A stretch of DNA of 34,814 bases from Clostridia bacterium (GCA_017481265.1 JAFUPK010000012.1:1-34814); one strand, 5' to 3'. Shown: positions 17,137 through 24,687, counted from the first letter of the stretch. Notes: generated by a model not told the origin, from the letters alone. Translations and numbers: made by a program.

Positions 17137-17192
17137 GGTACCACACTTCAGTACTCATTGCAAACTTTCCGCTAATTCCTACTTATCCCCCA

Positions 17193-17221
17193 TTCGCAAA
17201 CACACCGTTCCGCGATATAAT
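17193..17221 (+). promoter_or_regulatory. Promoter of the DUF6809 gene
   Basis: TTCGCA (17193-17198) and TATAAT (17216-17221) are separated by 17 bases, followed by AAAGGA and the start at 17255. Confidence 0.55.
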
Positions 17222-17254
17222 TATCCTATAACCAACAAAGAAAGGACAATTATC

Positions 17255-17521
17255 ATGAGAAAATCTATACTTGAAGAGCTTTATTACGGTAACGTCTGCC
17301 CGTGCACAGACTGCAGGAACACCAGCGATGAAACAACTGAGCTTATGAGTTACCTTGCTGCACATCATAAGACTCTCTCGGATGGACTCACGGACAAGCA
17401 GAAGGAGACTTTAGTAAAATTCGATGACTGTCAGTGCGAGCTTATTGATATCAATGAACGTGAGTTGTTCATATATGCGTTCAAGCTTGGAATGCGTTTT
17501 GCTATAGAAACGCTAGCGTGA
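17255..17521 (+). CDS. DUF6809 family protein
   Basis: An 88-residue soluble protein of unknown function. The N-terminal ILEELYYGNVCP and the later FDDCQCELIDINERELFIYAFKLG region are what I recognise as DUF6809, a family frequent on clostridial mobile elements. ATG 17255 has AAAGGA about 8 nt upstream. The DUF1810 gene starts 9 nt after its stop, so the two form a small operon. No catalytic residues are evident. Confidence 0.75.
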   Translation: MRKSILEELYYGNVCPCTDCRNTSDETTELMSYLAAHHKTLSDGLTDKQKETLVKFDDCQCELIDINERELFIYAFKLGMRFAIETLA

Positions 17522-17530
17522 GGTAATATC

Positions 17531-18055
17531 ATGGACATCAATTCACTCGAGCGCTTTGTTCAGGCGCAGGCGCTTATGTATCATGTAGCTCTTGAAGAAA
17601 TCAAATCAGCTAAAAAACAGTCTCATTGGATGTGGTATATGTTTCCTCAGCTCCGTGGACTTGGCACGAGCTTCATGGCTCACACGTATGGCATTTCGGA
17701 TCTCGATGAAGCTACACGCTATCTTGAACATCCGGTGTTGTCTGGGAGACTCCGGGAGCTTTGTGGTGAGTTATTAAAACACAAGGGCAGGAATGTTGTT
17801 GATATTTTTGGAGATACAGATTCAATGAAGCTAAGATCTTCGATGACTCTGTTCTCACTCACAAGTGAAGACTATACCATATTTGACGAGGTTCTTGAAG
17901 CATTCTTTGACGGTGAGATGGATGAGATGACTGTAGATTTAATAAACTGCACCGAACATTTAGCGCGCTCTATGAAAGATATTAAAAACAACAAACTTCT
18001 AGATGAAGATGAAATTTATAATGAGATAATCAGAAATCTAGAACATCTGGAATAA
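17531..18055 (+). CDS. DUF1810 family protein
   Basis: A 174-residue soluble protein. The first ~140 residues match DUF1810: LERFVQAQ near the start, SHWMWYMFPQLRGLG and YLEHPVLSGRLRELC. The family is widespread and sometimes encoded with macro-domain or other ADP-ribose-linked proteins, but its activity is not known to me. An extra acidic C-terminal tail of ~30 residues (KNNKLLDEDEIYNEI...) is present. Cotranscribed with the DUF6809 gene; the start is chosen at ATG 17531, with AGGTAATATC as weak ribosome binding site. Confidence 0.85.
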   Translation: MDINSLERFVQAQALMYHVALEEIKSAKKQSHWMWYMFPQLRGLGTSFMAHTYGISDLDEATRYLEHPVLSGRLRELCGELLKHKGRNVVDIFGDTDSMKLRSSMTLFSLTSEDYTIFDEVLEAFFDGEMDEMTVDLINCTEHLARSMKDIKNNKLLDEDEIYNEIIRNLEHLE

Positions 18056-18068
18056 CACTTGTACTTGA

Positions 18069-18230
18069 TTCTATAAAGGTTCAAGTCTCACTACCAAGAA
18101 ATCGCTAGAGTGCAAGGCTATTATCCAGAAACACTCCAAGGATTTCGGTGGCAGTCTTGATGATCCGGATGTTATTAAGCTTTGTGGGTGTAGTAGAAAT
18201 AGCTATTATAAGTATAAGAGAGAAGTGTAA
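18069..18230 (+). pseudogene. C-terminal remnant of a serine recombinase
   Basis: A frame without a usable start reads ...SSLTTKKSLECKAIIQKH, then KDFGGSLDDPDVIKLCG and SRNSYYKYKREV before TAA. This is the characteristic tail of resolvase-type serine recombinases of Clostridia, whose catalytic N-terminus (~150 residues) is absent. The upstream side is closed by an in-frame TGA at 18066. It marks a deletion or an older insertion inside the element. Confidence 0.65.
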
Positions 18231-18277
18231 GGGAGATGAATCAAAAAAATATCGGCAACTACAATACAGATTTAATC

Positions 18278-18484
18278 CTATTTATCTTCGCTTGTAGTAA
18301 CTTCAATGGTTTTGGAAAGTTCTATGTAACAATCCTTCTCTTTAAAGCCTCTACGCAAATAATCTCGTCCTCCATCTACAGAACAAGCGCCACATTTACA
18401 CTGAACATAATCATGGCGATAGGTAGATTCTATAACATCACCACACAACTTGCACTGGATAGCATTTTTTATGATTTTAACCAT
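18278..18484 (-). CDS. Small zinc-ribbon-like protein (DUF7695-like)
   Basis: A 68-residue protein with CKLCGDVIES and CKCGACSVDGG, i.e. two cysteine pairs suited to one zinc ion, and a conserved DYLRRGF segment. I recall this pattern as DUF7695; function unknown. GAGG lies 6 nt before ATG 18484. It is the last gene of the restriction-modification operon, 9 nt after the metallopeptidase stop. Confidence 0.75.
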   Translation of the reverse strand: MVKIIKNAIQCKLCGDVIESTYRHDYVQCKCGACSVDGGRDYLRRGFKEKDCYIELSKTIEVTTSEDK

Positions 18485-18493
18485 GTACTTACC

Positions 18494-19213
18494 TCATTCA
18501 ATAAAAGAATTGTTTTTCTCAAGAAGTCGTTTTCGTTCTTCCCAGTCTGGCATAAACATAGCGAGCTGTTGATAAAACTTTTTGGAATGATTAGGCTGAA
18601 GGAAATGTGTAAATTCATGAACAACAACATATTCAATGCAAGATATAGGAGCTTCTACCAAAGCATAATTGAATGTCAAAACATAACGTTTGGGTTGACA
18701 ACTACCCCAGCGAGAAATCATATTTCTGTATCGAATAGTTGGATATGTGACCCCGTATTTTTGAAATTTGGGATAAATAGAATCACATAAAGATTGAATC
18801 GTATCTTTGCAAATACTCATTAACCATCTATCTATCAGTTTCTTTTTCAGAGTGAAATCACTTGAGTTCTTGACAGTCAATGTAATATATGACTCATCAT
18901 ATTCCACCTTGTTTCCCTTACCCTCAATAACCGTTAATCTTCTGTCATGGCCCAGTACTCTGAAAGTTTCACCATCCACATATTGCTTGGGTTTCGGAAC
19001 ATATTTCGCAAGCTCTTCATAATGAGCAAGTGCTTTTAAAATATACTCTGATTTAGACTCAATAAATTCATCAATTATTTCATCAGACACATGAGGATTG
19101 GCAGAAATAAAGATTGTTCTATCTGCTTTAATTCTTAAGTTGATATTTTTAACATCTTTTCTTTGCAGGTCATATTCAATTGCCTTGCCATTCAAAACTA
19201 TTTCTTTGATCAT
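18494..19213 (-). CDS. YgjP-type (SprT-like) zinc metallopeptidase
   Basis: A 239-residue protein with the zincin motif HEFTH near residue 199 and the third-ligand region LQPNHSKKFY shortly after, as in the YgjP/DUF45 family. The preceding RWGSCQPKRYVLTFNYAL segment is also family-typical. It is cytosolic with no signal peptide. ATG 19213 has GGAG 6 nt upstream, and the ATG overlaps the hsdR remnant's TGA (ATGA). YgjP-like genes often accompany type I restriction systems, but what they cleave there is not established. Confidence 0.88.
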   Translation of the reverse strand: MIKEIVLNGKAIEYDLQRKDVKNINLRIKADRTIFISANPHVSDEIIDEFIESKSEYILKALAHYEELAKYVPKPKQYVDGETFRVLGHDRRLTVIEGKGNKVEYDESYITLTVKNSSDFTLKKKLIDRWLMSICKDTIQSLCDSIYPKFQKYGVTYPTIRYRNMISRWGSCQPKRYVLTFNYALVEAPISCIEYVVVHEFTHFLQPNHSKKFYQQLAMFMPDWEERKRLLEKNNSFIE

Positions 19214-19839
19214 TTGAATCTCCTAAGGGCAACTGTTATTACATTCTCAATGATCTTATCAATAGAATCAAAGTCAACTTGAATGCCTTTTTCTTTTTCA
19301 AGTTCATAGAACATATCATCGATATCTTGTGCAATCTTATTGTGAATATCTTTATTGGTCTGCCAATCAACCATATTGTGTTCATCTACAATTTCGGTAA
19401 TTTGAATTGAAATGTCGGATATAACATCAATGTTGGCACTAATGTCCATTACATCATCCAAAATTGCAGTAATAACACCGTAAAATGCCTGTGCATGCAC
19501 ATTACCCTTGATCTTTTCGGGATAGGTAATATTCGTTGTGCCTTTGCGATAGTCTTCCATAATGGACTTCATCTTGGCAAGGTATTCAGCTTCTGTGATG
19601 ACTCTGTTCTTATATTCTTCAAGAGCATCTTTGATTCTTTTAGAGAAAGCATCGTAGTAAGCGGGATTTTCATCTCTGTTTACTTTAATACTCTTTGTCA
19701 TATGCGAAACAATTGCATCAGCCTTTGATCTCATTGTTCCGAGCTCGTGAAGCTCTTTTTCCAATTCATCGCGGTCAAGAATATCTACAGGATTGGTAAT
19801 TTGTTTGATACCAGCAACAGACATATGTGTATCAAGCAA
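19210..19839 (-). pseudogene. hsdR: hsdR remnant: C-terminal domain of type I restriction subunit R
   Basis: The frame encodes about 205 residues beginning SVAGIKQITNPVDILDRDEL and continuing with the helical C-terminal domain of type I R subunits, including AFYGVITAILDD and ending VALRRFK. Full HsdR proteins have about 1,000 residues; the PD-(D/E)xK nuclease and the helicase motor are missing. The only ATG-like starts (TTG 19839, ATG 19824) have no ribosome binding site, and a TAG lies just upstream. The downstream overlap with the metallopeptidase start is preserved, so roughly 2.4 kb was probably lost from an ordinary operon. A surviving standalone protein is possible but cannot restrict DNA. 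Confidence 0.75.
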
Positions 19840-19933
19840 ATAAAACTTCTAAACATCTATTACTTCTCCTTTTTCGTCTTCTCCACCGGTTTGTCAAAAT
19901 CACTCTGATAGAACTGATTAAATATCATCAACC

Positions 19934-19960
19934 GAACTATCCGGAAATTCCGGATAGTTC
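19934..19960. repeat. Perfect 13-bp palindrome after the DinD-like gene
   Basis: Arms GAACTATCCGGAA and TTCCGGATAGTTC have a single-base loop. On the plus strand AATTTTT follows; on the minus strand, where the genes lie, no T-run follows. It may be a terminator, an RNA-processing stem or a recombination scar. A 22-codon frame (M-I-F-N-Q-F-Y...) lies between it and the hsdR remnant and is unassigned. Confidence 0.6.
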
Positions 19961-20798
19961 AATTTTTCTCAGCCAGTTTTTTCTTTTCTTGCTCGCGCTC
20001 AATCTGCTTGATGCTCTTTTCGGGTGTAGGGAGGTCCTCAGGCATTGTGCCGCCAAGTTCTTTGATGGTCTGGCGGACTTTTGCACCGACTTCATAATGA
20101 GTCCTGTTGGCTTCGGCTTTGCCTTGAACATTATCCCTACGAAGCTTTTCCTCTGTCTGCGTAGCACGGAAGAGGTTAGCAGCAAGTTCCGTACTTCCCA
20201 TATGGTCAAGGATTTTCTGGCTCTTTTTCAGACCTTTGTGCTGATGGATGGCTCTCATATCCATTCCACCGTACAAACCTTTATATCCCCAATTCTGAAA
20301 AACTGCATATTCTACGGGTTCGGTAATACCAGCCTGCTTTGCGGCTTCCGCAAGAGCCTTGTTATGAGCTACTATTTCATTACGGATTGCTAAACGCTTT
20401 TGTTCTTCAGTAAGAACATCATAGTTTTCAATGATTTCTTGCTGTCTTGTCTTAACTGCAAAATAGGTTTGTCCAATAGCAATGACTTCTTTGCGAGGAT
20501 CGCCGTTTTGCATAATTAAGTAGCACGCGTATCGTGACAACTGAACATCATCGATAATTCTTGTACCACCATTAGGCATGGGCGATGATTTGTTGACGTC
20601 AACGAAATGTTCCTCTACTAATATTCCACTGTTTTCACAAGCAATTTTAGCTTTGTCAACAACTTTAAGGAAATTTCTCCAATCGGTGTATTCCAATACA
20701 TGCTGCAGTTCACGAGCATTCCAGTATTCTGTTCCGTCCTCGAGGATATGCTTTATATTTTCAAAAATACTTTCATCTTTGTCAAAAAAGAAAAACAT
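19959..20798 (-). CDS. dinD: DinD-like DNA-damage-inducible protein
   Basis: A 279-residue protein matching the DinD family. Residues ~15-100 form a BRO-N/antirepressor-like domain (EYWNARELQHVLEYTDWRNF, then ARYACYLIMQNGDPRK-type segment). The C-terminal half has GMDMRAIHQHKGL and KILDHMGSTELAANLF followed by a basic coiled tail. E. coli DinD (PcsA) is SOS-induced and inhibits RecA filament activity; genes of this family often sit inside type I restriction operons. AAAGGAG is 6 nt before ATG 20798; it begins 12 nt after the hsdM stop. The function in this setting is inferred. Confidence 0.87.
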   Translation of the reverse strand: MFFFFDKDESIFENIKHILEDGTEYWNARELQHVLEYTDWRNFLKVVDKAKIACENSGILVEEHFVDVNKSSPMPNGGTRIIDDVQLSRYACYLIMQNGDPRKEVIAIGQTYFAVKTRQQEIIENYDVLTEEQKRLAIRNEIVAHNKALAEAAKQAGITEPVEYAVFQNWGYKGLYGGMDMRAIHQHKGLKKSQKILDHMGSTELAANLFRATQTEEKLRRDNVQGKAEANRTHYEVGAKVRQTIKELGGTMPEDLPTPEKSIKQIEREQEKKKLAEKN

Positions 20799-20810
20799 TT
20801 ATAGCTCCTT

Positions 20811-22367
20811 TCAAAGTCCCAATTCTTCCATATACTTCTTCATCTGCGCCTGCACCTCGGCAAGCTCCGCCTCAATATTAGCAATGTTCTGTTTCACCTC
20901 ATCGATGTCAATGAGTTCTTCCTCTTCGAAGGTGTCCACGTAGCGAGGAATGTTGAGATTGTAGTCGTTTTCTGCGATCTCCTCAAGCGTAGCAACGTGA
21001 CTAAACTTCGGCTCGTCCTCGTAGTGAATATCGGTCTTATACTGAACGTAGGTATCTACGATTTTTTTCACATCACACTCGCGCAGGATATTCTGATTCT
21101 TGCCCTTTTCATATCTACCTTCGCCGCTTGCATCGATAAAGAGCACCTTATTGTTCGTCCCACGATCTTTGCGGAAGATAAGAATACAAGCAGGAATACC
21201 TGCACCATAGAAAAGGTTAGCGGGAAGACCGATAACAGCATCAAGGAAGTTGAAATTCTCGATAATAGTACGACGAATCTTTCCTTCTCCAGCACCACGG
21301 AAAAGTACGCCATGAGGAAGGATGATGCCCATACGTCCGGTAGTGTCGTCCAAACTATGAAGCATATGCATTACGAATGCGTAGTCGCCCTTTGATGTGG
21401 GGGGAATTCCCCAGTCGAAGCGTCTGAAAGGATCAAGCTCCGCAGACATCTTTTCCTTGGGCTTTCCTTTTTCATCCACTGCGCCGGAAAGGAATCCACT
21501 GTCCCACTTATCAAGTGAGAACGGAGGATTCGCACAGATACACTGGAACTTCATCAACTTATCATCCTTGATGTTTCCGGGGTTAGAGAGGGTGTCGCCT
21601 TGCCAAATGGTAGCATCATCTACATTGTGGAGGAACATATTCATACGACAGAGAGCCCATGTCTGCATATTCTGCTCCTGGCCGTAAAGTGCAACCTTTC
21701 GGCTTTCTACCTGCTTATACGCCTTGAGAAGGAGGCCTCCGCTTCCGCATGTAGCGTCATAAATACGGTCATTTTCCTTTGGAGCAATCAGTCTTGCTAC
21801 CAGCTCAGACACTTTGCTCGGGGTATAGAACTCGCCGCCTTTCTTTCCTGCGTCGGAGGCGAAGTTAGCAATCATATACTCGTAAGCATCGCCGATGATG
21901 TCAGCATTATCAAGCTGATCGGGAGAGAGGTCAAGATCTTTGAAGTCCTCAAGGAGATTTTTGAGGATTGCATTCTTTTCCTTTACTTCGCCAAAATCAA
22001 CGGTGGAGTTAAAGTCAATGGCGCGGAATACGTTGTGAAGCTTTGCACTGTTGTTTTTTTCGATATTAGCAAGGGCAATGTTAATCTTTTCACCAATAGC
22101 AGTATCGTTTCTGTTTTCATAGAGGTAATCGAAAGTGGAGGTTTTGTCCATAACAAAACGCTCGCGACTCATAGCACGGGCAATACGCTCTTCGTTTCCG
22201 TTGTACTGCTCACTGTACTTTTTTCTGGTGTATGCATATACGTCGCTCAGGTATTTTACAAAGAGCATAGAGAGGATGTAGTCTTTATATCGAGAACTGT
22301 CTATCTTTCCACGGAAACTATCGCATGCGTTCCAAAGTACCTTTTCAATATTCTGTTTAGTCGTCAT
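20811..22367 (-). CDS. hsdM: Type I restriction-modification methyltransferase subunit
   Basis: A 518-residue DNA adenine N6-methyltransferase. The helical HsdM N-terminal domain (residues ~5-150) is complete. Motif I DATCGSGGLLLKAY lies near residue 203 and catalytic NPPF near 279. The C-terminus is coiled (IANIEAELAEVQAQMKKY), where HsdM contacts HsdS. Length is normal and no key residue is missing. ATG 22367 overlaps the HsdS stop (ATGA). With HsdS it should form an active methylase that modifies host DNA. Confidence 0.95.
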   Translation of the reverse strand: MTTKQNIEKVLWNACDSFRGKIDSSRYKDYILSMLFVKYLSDVYAYTRKKYSEQYNGNEERIARAMSRERFVMDKTSTFDYLYENRNDTAIGEKINIALANIEKNNSAKLHNVFRAIDFNSTVDFGEVKEKNAILKNLLEDFKDLDLSPDQLDNADIIGDAYEYMIANFASDAGKKGGEFYTPSKVSELVARLIAPKENDRIYDATCGSGGLLLKAYKQVESRKVALYGQEQNMQTWALCRMNMFLHNVDDATIWQGDTLSNPGNIKDDKLMKFQCICANPPFSLDKWDSGFLSGAVDEKGKPKEKMSAELDPFRRFDWGIPPTSKGDYAFVMHMLHSLDDTTGRMGIILPHGVLFRGAGEGKIRRTIIENFNFLDAVIGLPANLFYGAGIPACILIFRKDRGTNNKVLFIDASGEGRYEKGKNQNILRECDVKKIVDTYVQYKTDIHYEDEPKFSHVATLEEIAENDYNLNIPRYVDTFEEEELIDIDEVKQNIANIEAELAEVQAQMKKYMEELGL

Positions 22368-22966
22368 TTGATATTACCTCTTTTCATGTTATCGTAGATT
22401 TGATTTAAAAGTAGTGTGTTATAGACCTTCTTTTCTACTGCTAACTTATTAAGAAGCTCTTGTTCTCGTTCTGCGAGTCTAAGAAGATTTCCCATAATAT
22501 TTTGCTCGTTCAATGGCAGAAGGGTAATTGGAAGTGATGCGATCAACCCAGAACTTATTGTGCCGAATGCGGTACTTCCACTGCTGTTCTGCATCATTGT
22601 GATTCTATTTTTATCACGCTTCAAAGACCAATATATATATTCGGGAGATGCAAACCGTTTATCAACACGAATAATTACAAAATGTGAAGGAACAACTATA
22701 CCACACAGTTCTGGACGTTCTATCAAAACCGCAGTGTACGGGGCACTCAATCTGACGAGGATATCTCCCATTTGAGTCAAATAATCTTCTTTAAGTTCTG
22801 AAGATAATTTGTAAGACTCAATATAAGATTCATTTATATATCCTTCGTTTGAGATGCATTTCAAATTTAACAATCGATAATTATATGTACATGAAGAAGA
22901 TGCTTCTTTCTTTTTTCGTGCGGTAACAAGACCTGTTCTCACGGACGCTATTTCACCTATAGTCAT
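22364..22966 (-). CDS. hsdS: Half-size type I specificity subunit
   Basis: A 200-residue HsdS with a single target-recognition domain, about half the usual ~400. The TRD occupies residues ~1-150, with the typical GDILVRLSAPYTAVLI, SPEYIYWSLK and GSTAFGTISSGLIASLPI elements. One coiled spacer with ILPLNEQ-like LLPLNEQNIMGNLLRLAEREQELLNK follows. ATG 22966 is chosen because GGAGG lies 5 nt upstream; the TTG at 23011 is not needed. Half-size HsdS proteins can dimerise and then recognise a palindromic bipartite site. The gene heads the operon. Confidence 0.87.
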   Translation of the reverse strand: MTIGEIASVRTGLVTARKKKEASSSCTYNYRLLNLKCISNEGYINESYIESYKLSSELKEDYLTQMGDILVRLSAPYTAVLIERPELCGIVVPSHFVIIRVDKRFASPEYIYWSLKRDKNRITMMQNSSGSTAFGTISSGLIASLPITLLPLNEQNIMGNLLRLAEREQELLNKLAVEKKVYNTLLLNQIYDNMKRGNIK

Positions 22967-23045
22967 ACTCTCCTCCGAATATTTTGTCATGGAAGTTTTG
23001 TGATGGTTCAACTTATACCAATAACCTATATTTCCACTTTCTTAT

Positions 23046-23074
23046 ATGATACCATGTTTAATCCTTTTTGTCAA
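23046..23074 (-). promoter_or_regulatory. Promoter of the hsdS-hsdM operon
   Basis: On the minus strand TTGACA (23074-23069) and TATCAT (23051-23046) are 17 bases apart. An inverted repeat GTGACA/TGTCAC with a 7-bp spacer at 23107-23125 lies about 33 bases upstream of the -35 and could bind a regulator. Confidence 0.75.
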
Positions 23075-23125
23075 GGTCTAAAAAAGTTTTTTGTCATGAT
23101 AAATTTGTGACAGCGATGATGTCAC

Positions 23126-23428
23126 TCGTATTTGGATAGATTTTTGTATAGTGTTATAATCAATGTTTATACAAACTTATCATGTATATCGCCCTCAAAA
23201 TTCCGACGCCAACGCCTTATAGTAAAACTATCTAATGCACTTGAACAAAAAACATTCCCAACATCAATCGCAAACATCTTCCGAACTTCTCCCAAAGCCT
23301 ATGTACGAACGACTCCAAACACGATATAATTCATCAAAAATGAAACAAAATTGGTTTCCAAATTGGTTTCCTTTGAGCTTTGTGTCGAGTAAGAAGTGTG
23401 AAAAAGCCCAATAAAATAAGGGGTAATT
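23126..23428. other. Gene-free right end of the integrative element
   Basis: I see no credible gene. A 65-codon frame here has no ribosome binding site and no family features. The stretch holds the second arm-type repeat (23343-23370) and ends at the attachment repeat. Confidence 0.6.
23343..23370. repeat. Integrase arm-type repeat, right copy
   Basis: Identical over 28 bases to 15924-15951, with two tandem AAATTGGTTTC units. It lies 58 bp inside the right attachment repeat. Confidence 0.7.
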
Positions 23429-23501
<73 letters not shown>

Positions 23502-23509
23502 AGAATAAA

Positions 23510-23544
23510 AAATCGCTCATCGAAATGGGCGATTTTTGTTTTTA
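23510..23544 (+). terminator. Hairpin terminator downstream of the right att site
   Basis: A 10-bp stem (23511-23520/23525-23534) with a CGAA loop is followed by T-rich sequence. It is repeated almost exactly at 23749-23783 together with the preceding CGCCTTTAAGAATAA. Probably the original chromosomal terminator of tRNA-Cys. Confidence 0.75.
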
Positions 23545-23900
23545 AAGATAAAGTGACAAGCAGAATCGAACGGGTCGATAGGAGGGGAGTCCCATTGGAC
23601 GAGCCTCCGTCTGATTGGCGCCTTTGTAGACAACAAAAGGACTTCCGAAGAAGTCCTTTTGTTGTCTACAAAGCTTTGATGAGATGCAAGAATCGAACTG
23701 GTTTCGATAGCCGCTTGCGGCGTCTGACCCACGCCTTTAAGAATAAGAAAATCGCTCATCGAAATGGGCGATTTTTGGTTTTTGAGATCTAATGACAGGC
23801 AAAAGTCGAACTGCTTCGAGAGGAGTGGTGTTCCACCGCACAGCGTTCCGTCCGACCTGCGCCTTGTAAACAAAAAAGTCGGGCGCATGACACCCAACAA
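23545..23900. repeat. Cluster of three tRNA-3'-like units with strong hairpins
   Basis: Three diverged units start at about 23545, 23675 and 23790. Each contains an AATCGAAC/AGTCGAAC box (like the reverse complement of a T-arm), a variable middle, and a GCGCCTT or ACGCCTT end like the tRNA-Cys 3' end. The first unit ends in a perfect 24-bp stem with CGAA loop (23622-23645/23650-23673). The second ends in a copy of the att-site terminator (23749-23783). No protein gene is present. Confidence 0.55.
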
Positions 23901-24013
23901 CACTACTATTATACCATACTTTCACCCGGTTTGTCAAGATATCTGTTCGTCATAGTGCCGAAATTCTCCCTATTGAACAAAAATAAAATATAAACTTTGT
24001 ACAAAATTACATC

Positions 24014-24042
24014 TTGCAAAAACTAAAAATGTGTGGTACAAT
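24014..24042 (+). promoter_or_regulatory. Sigma-A promoter of the large ncRNA candidate
   Basis: TTGCAA (24014-24019) and TACAAT (24037-24042) are separated by 17 bases; transcription should begin near 24049. Confidence 0.7.
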
Positions 24043-24048
24043 ATAGAC

Positions 24049-24555
24049 ACAAGAAAGGAAGGTACACTCCAATGAACAAGTAACCTTCAAGGCTCCGAAA
24101 GCAAACCTCTACGGAACAGCGGATCCTGACTTAAAGCAAAGAGATAAGTAGGAAGTCAAAGATACGTAAAGAATCAGCCTGAGTGCTGTTGCAGCATGAA
24201 TGAGGACAGACCAATGGGCAATTAAAACTCATACAAGCAAGTTCCATGGTAGAAAGTTAGAAGTCGTTTAAAAGTTTCATATTCCCTGTTGATTATAGTA
24301 TAGATAAACGTCAGGAGCTGTAAACGGAGCCAAAATAAGAACTCAAGCTTTTTCGAAGCATAACACCAACGCAAATAGGGATCCTGCATACAGGATGTGG
24401 TTTAAAGTGCAAGTTGACGGTGACTGATCGAAAAGGCAATTTAAGAAAGAGAGGTAAACAAAAAGATGTTAGATATCAAGAGTGAACAGAAATGACCCTT
24501 GCCTGCAACAAAACTGTGTGAAGAAACAGTGCAGCCAAGGGTCATTTCATTTTTT
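24049..24555 (+). ncRNA. Large (~500 nt) structured non-coding RNA candidate
   Basis: A transcription unit of about 507 nt with a good promoter, a compound terminator and no open frame of useful length on either strand. Local stems are visible: TGCTG/CAGCA around 24190, ATCCTG/CAGGAT with loop CATA near 24380-24395, and a 12-bp closing stem AAATGACCCTTG/CAAGGGTCATTT (24490-24501/24536-24547) enclosing CTGC/GCAG and ACTGT/ACAGT pairs. It is purine-rich with many short A-rich linkers, the look of an ornate folded RNA. Its size and place beside tRNA-related and mobile sequences recall ROOL- or GOLLD-class RNAs, but I cannot confirm a family. It is not tmRNA, RNase P RNA, 6S RNA or a group II intron by any motif I can see. 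Confidence 0.6.
24490..24555 (+). terminator. Compound terminator of the ncRNA unit
   Basis: A 12-bp perfect stem with an internal branched hairpin is followed by CATTTTTT. A second short hairpin CGCC-GAGA-GGCG with TTTTTTT follows at 24568-24586 as a back-up terminator. Confidence 0.8.
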
Positions 24556-24687
24556 AGGGGAAGCTTGCGCCGAGAGGCGTTTTTTTGTTTTTGTGGGGAT
24601 CTGTGATGCCTGATTTAACTGCAAAGAAGCTGTCACATTAAGTGTCAAACAAAAAACCACCGTTTACGAGTTCTTGTACTTGTCTAT

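Noticed and set aside
18236-18790. 184-codon plus-strand frame
   Set aside because: Overlaps two minus-strand genes with clear motifs (HEFTH peptidase and the zinc-ribbon protein) and has no ribosome binding site.
23132-23329. 65-codon frame near the right end of the element
   Set aside because: Low-complexity translation without start signals; the region is better explained as non-coding integrase-site DNA.
24049-24555. Group II intron, tmRNA, RNase P RNA or HEARO element
   Set aside because: No reverse transcriptase or IscB/TnpB-type frame, no domain V-like hairpin, no tmRNA tag frame or tRNA-like ends, and no RNase P signature sequences that I can see.
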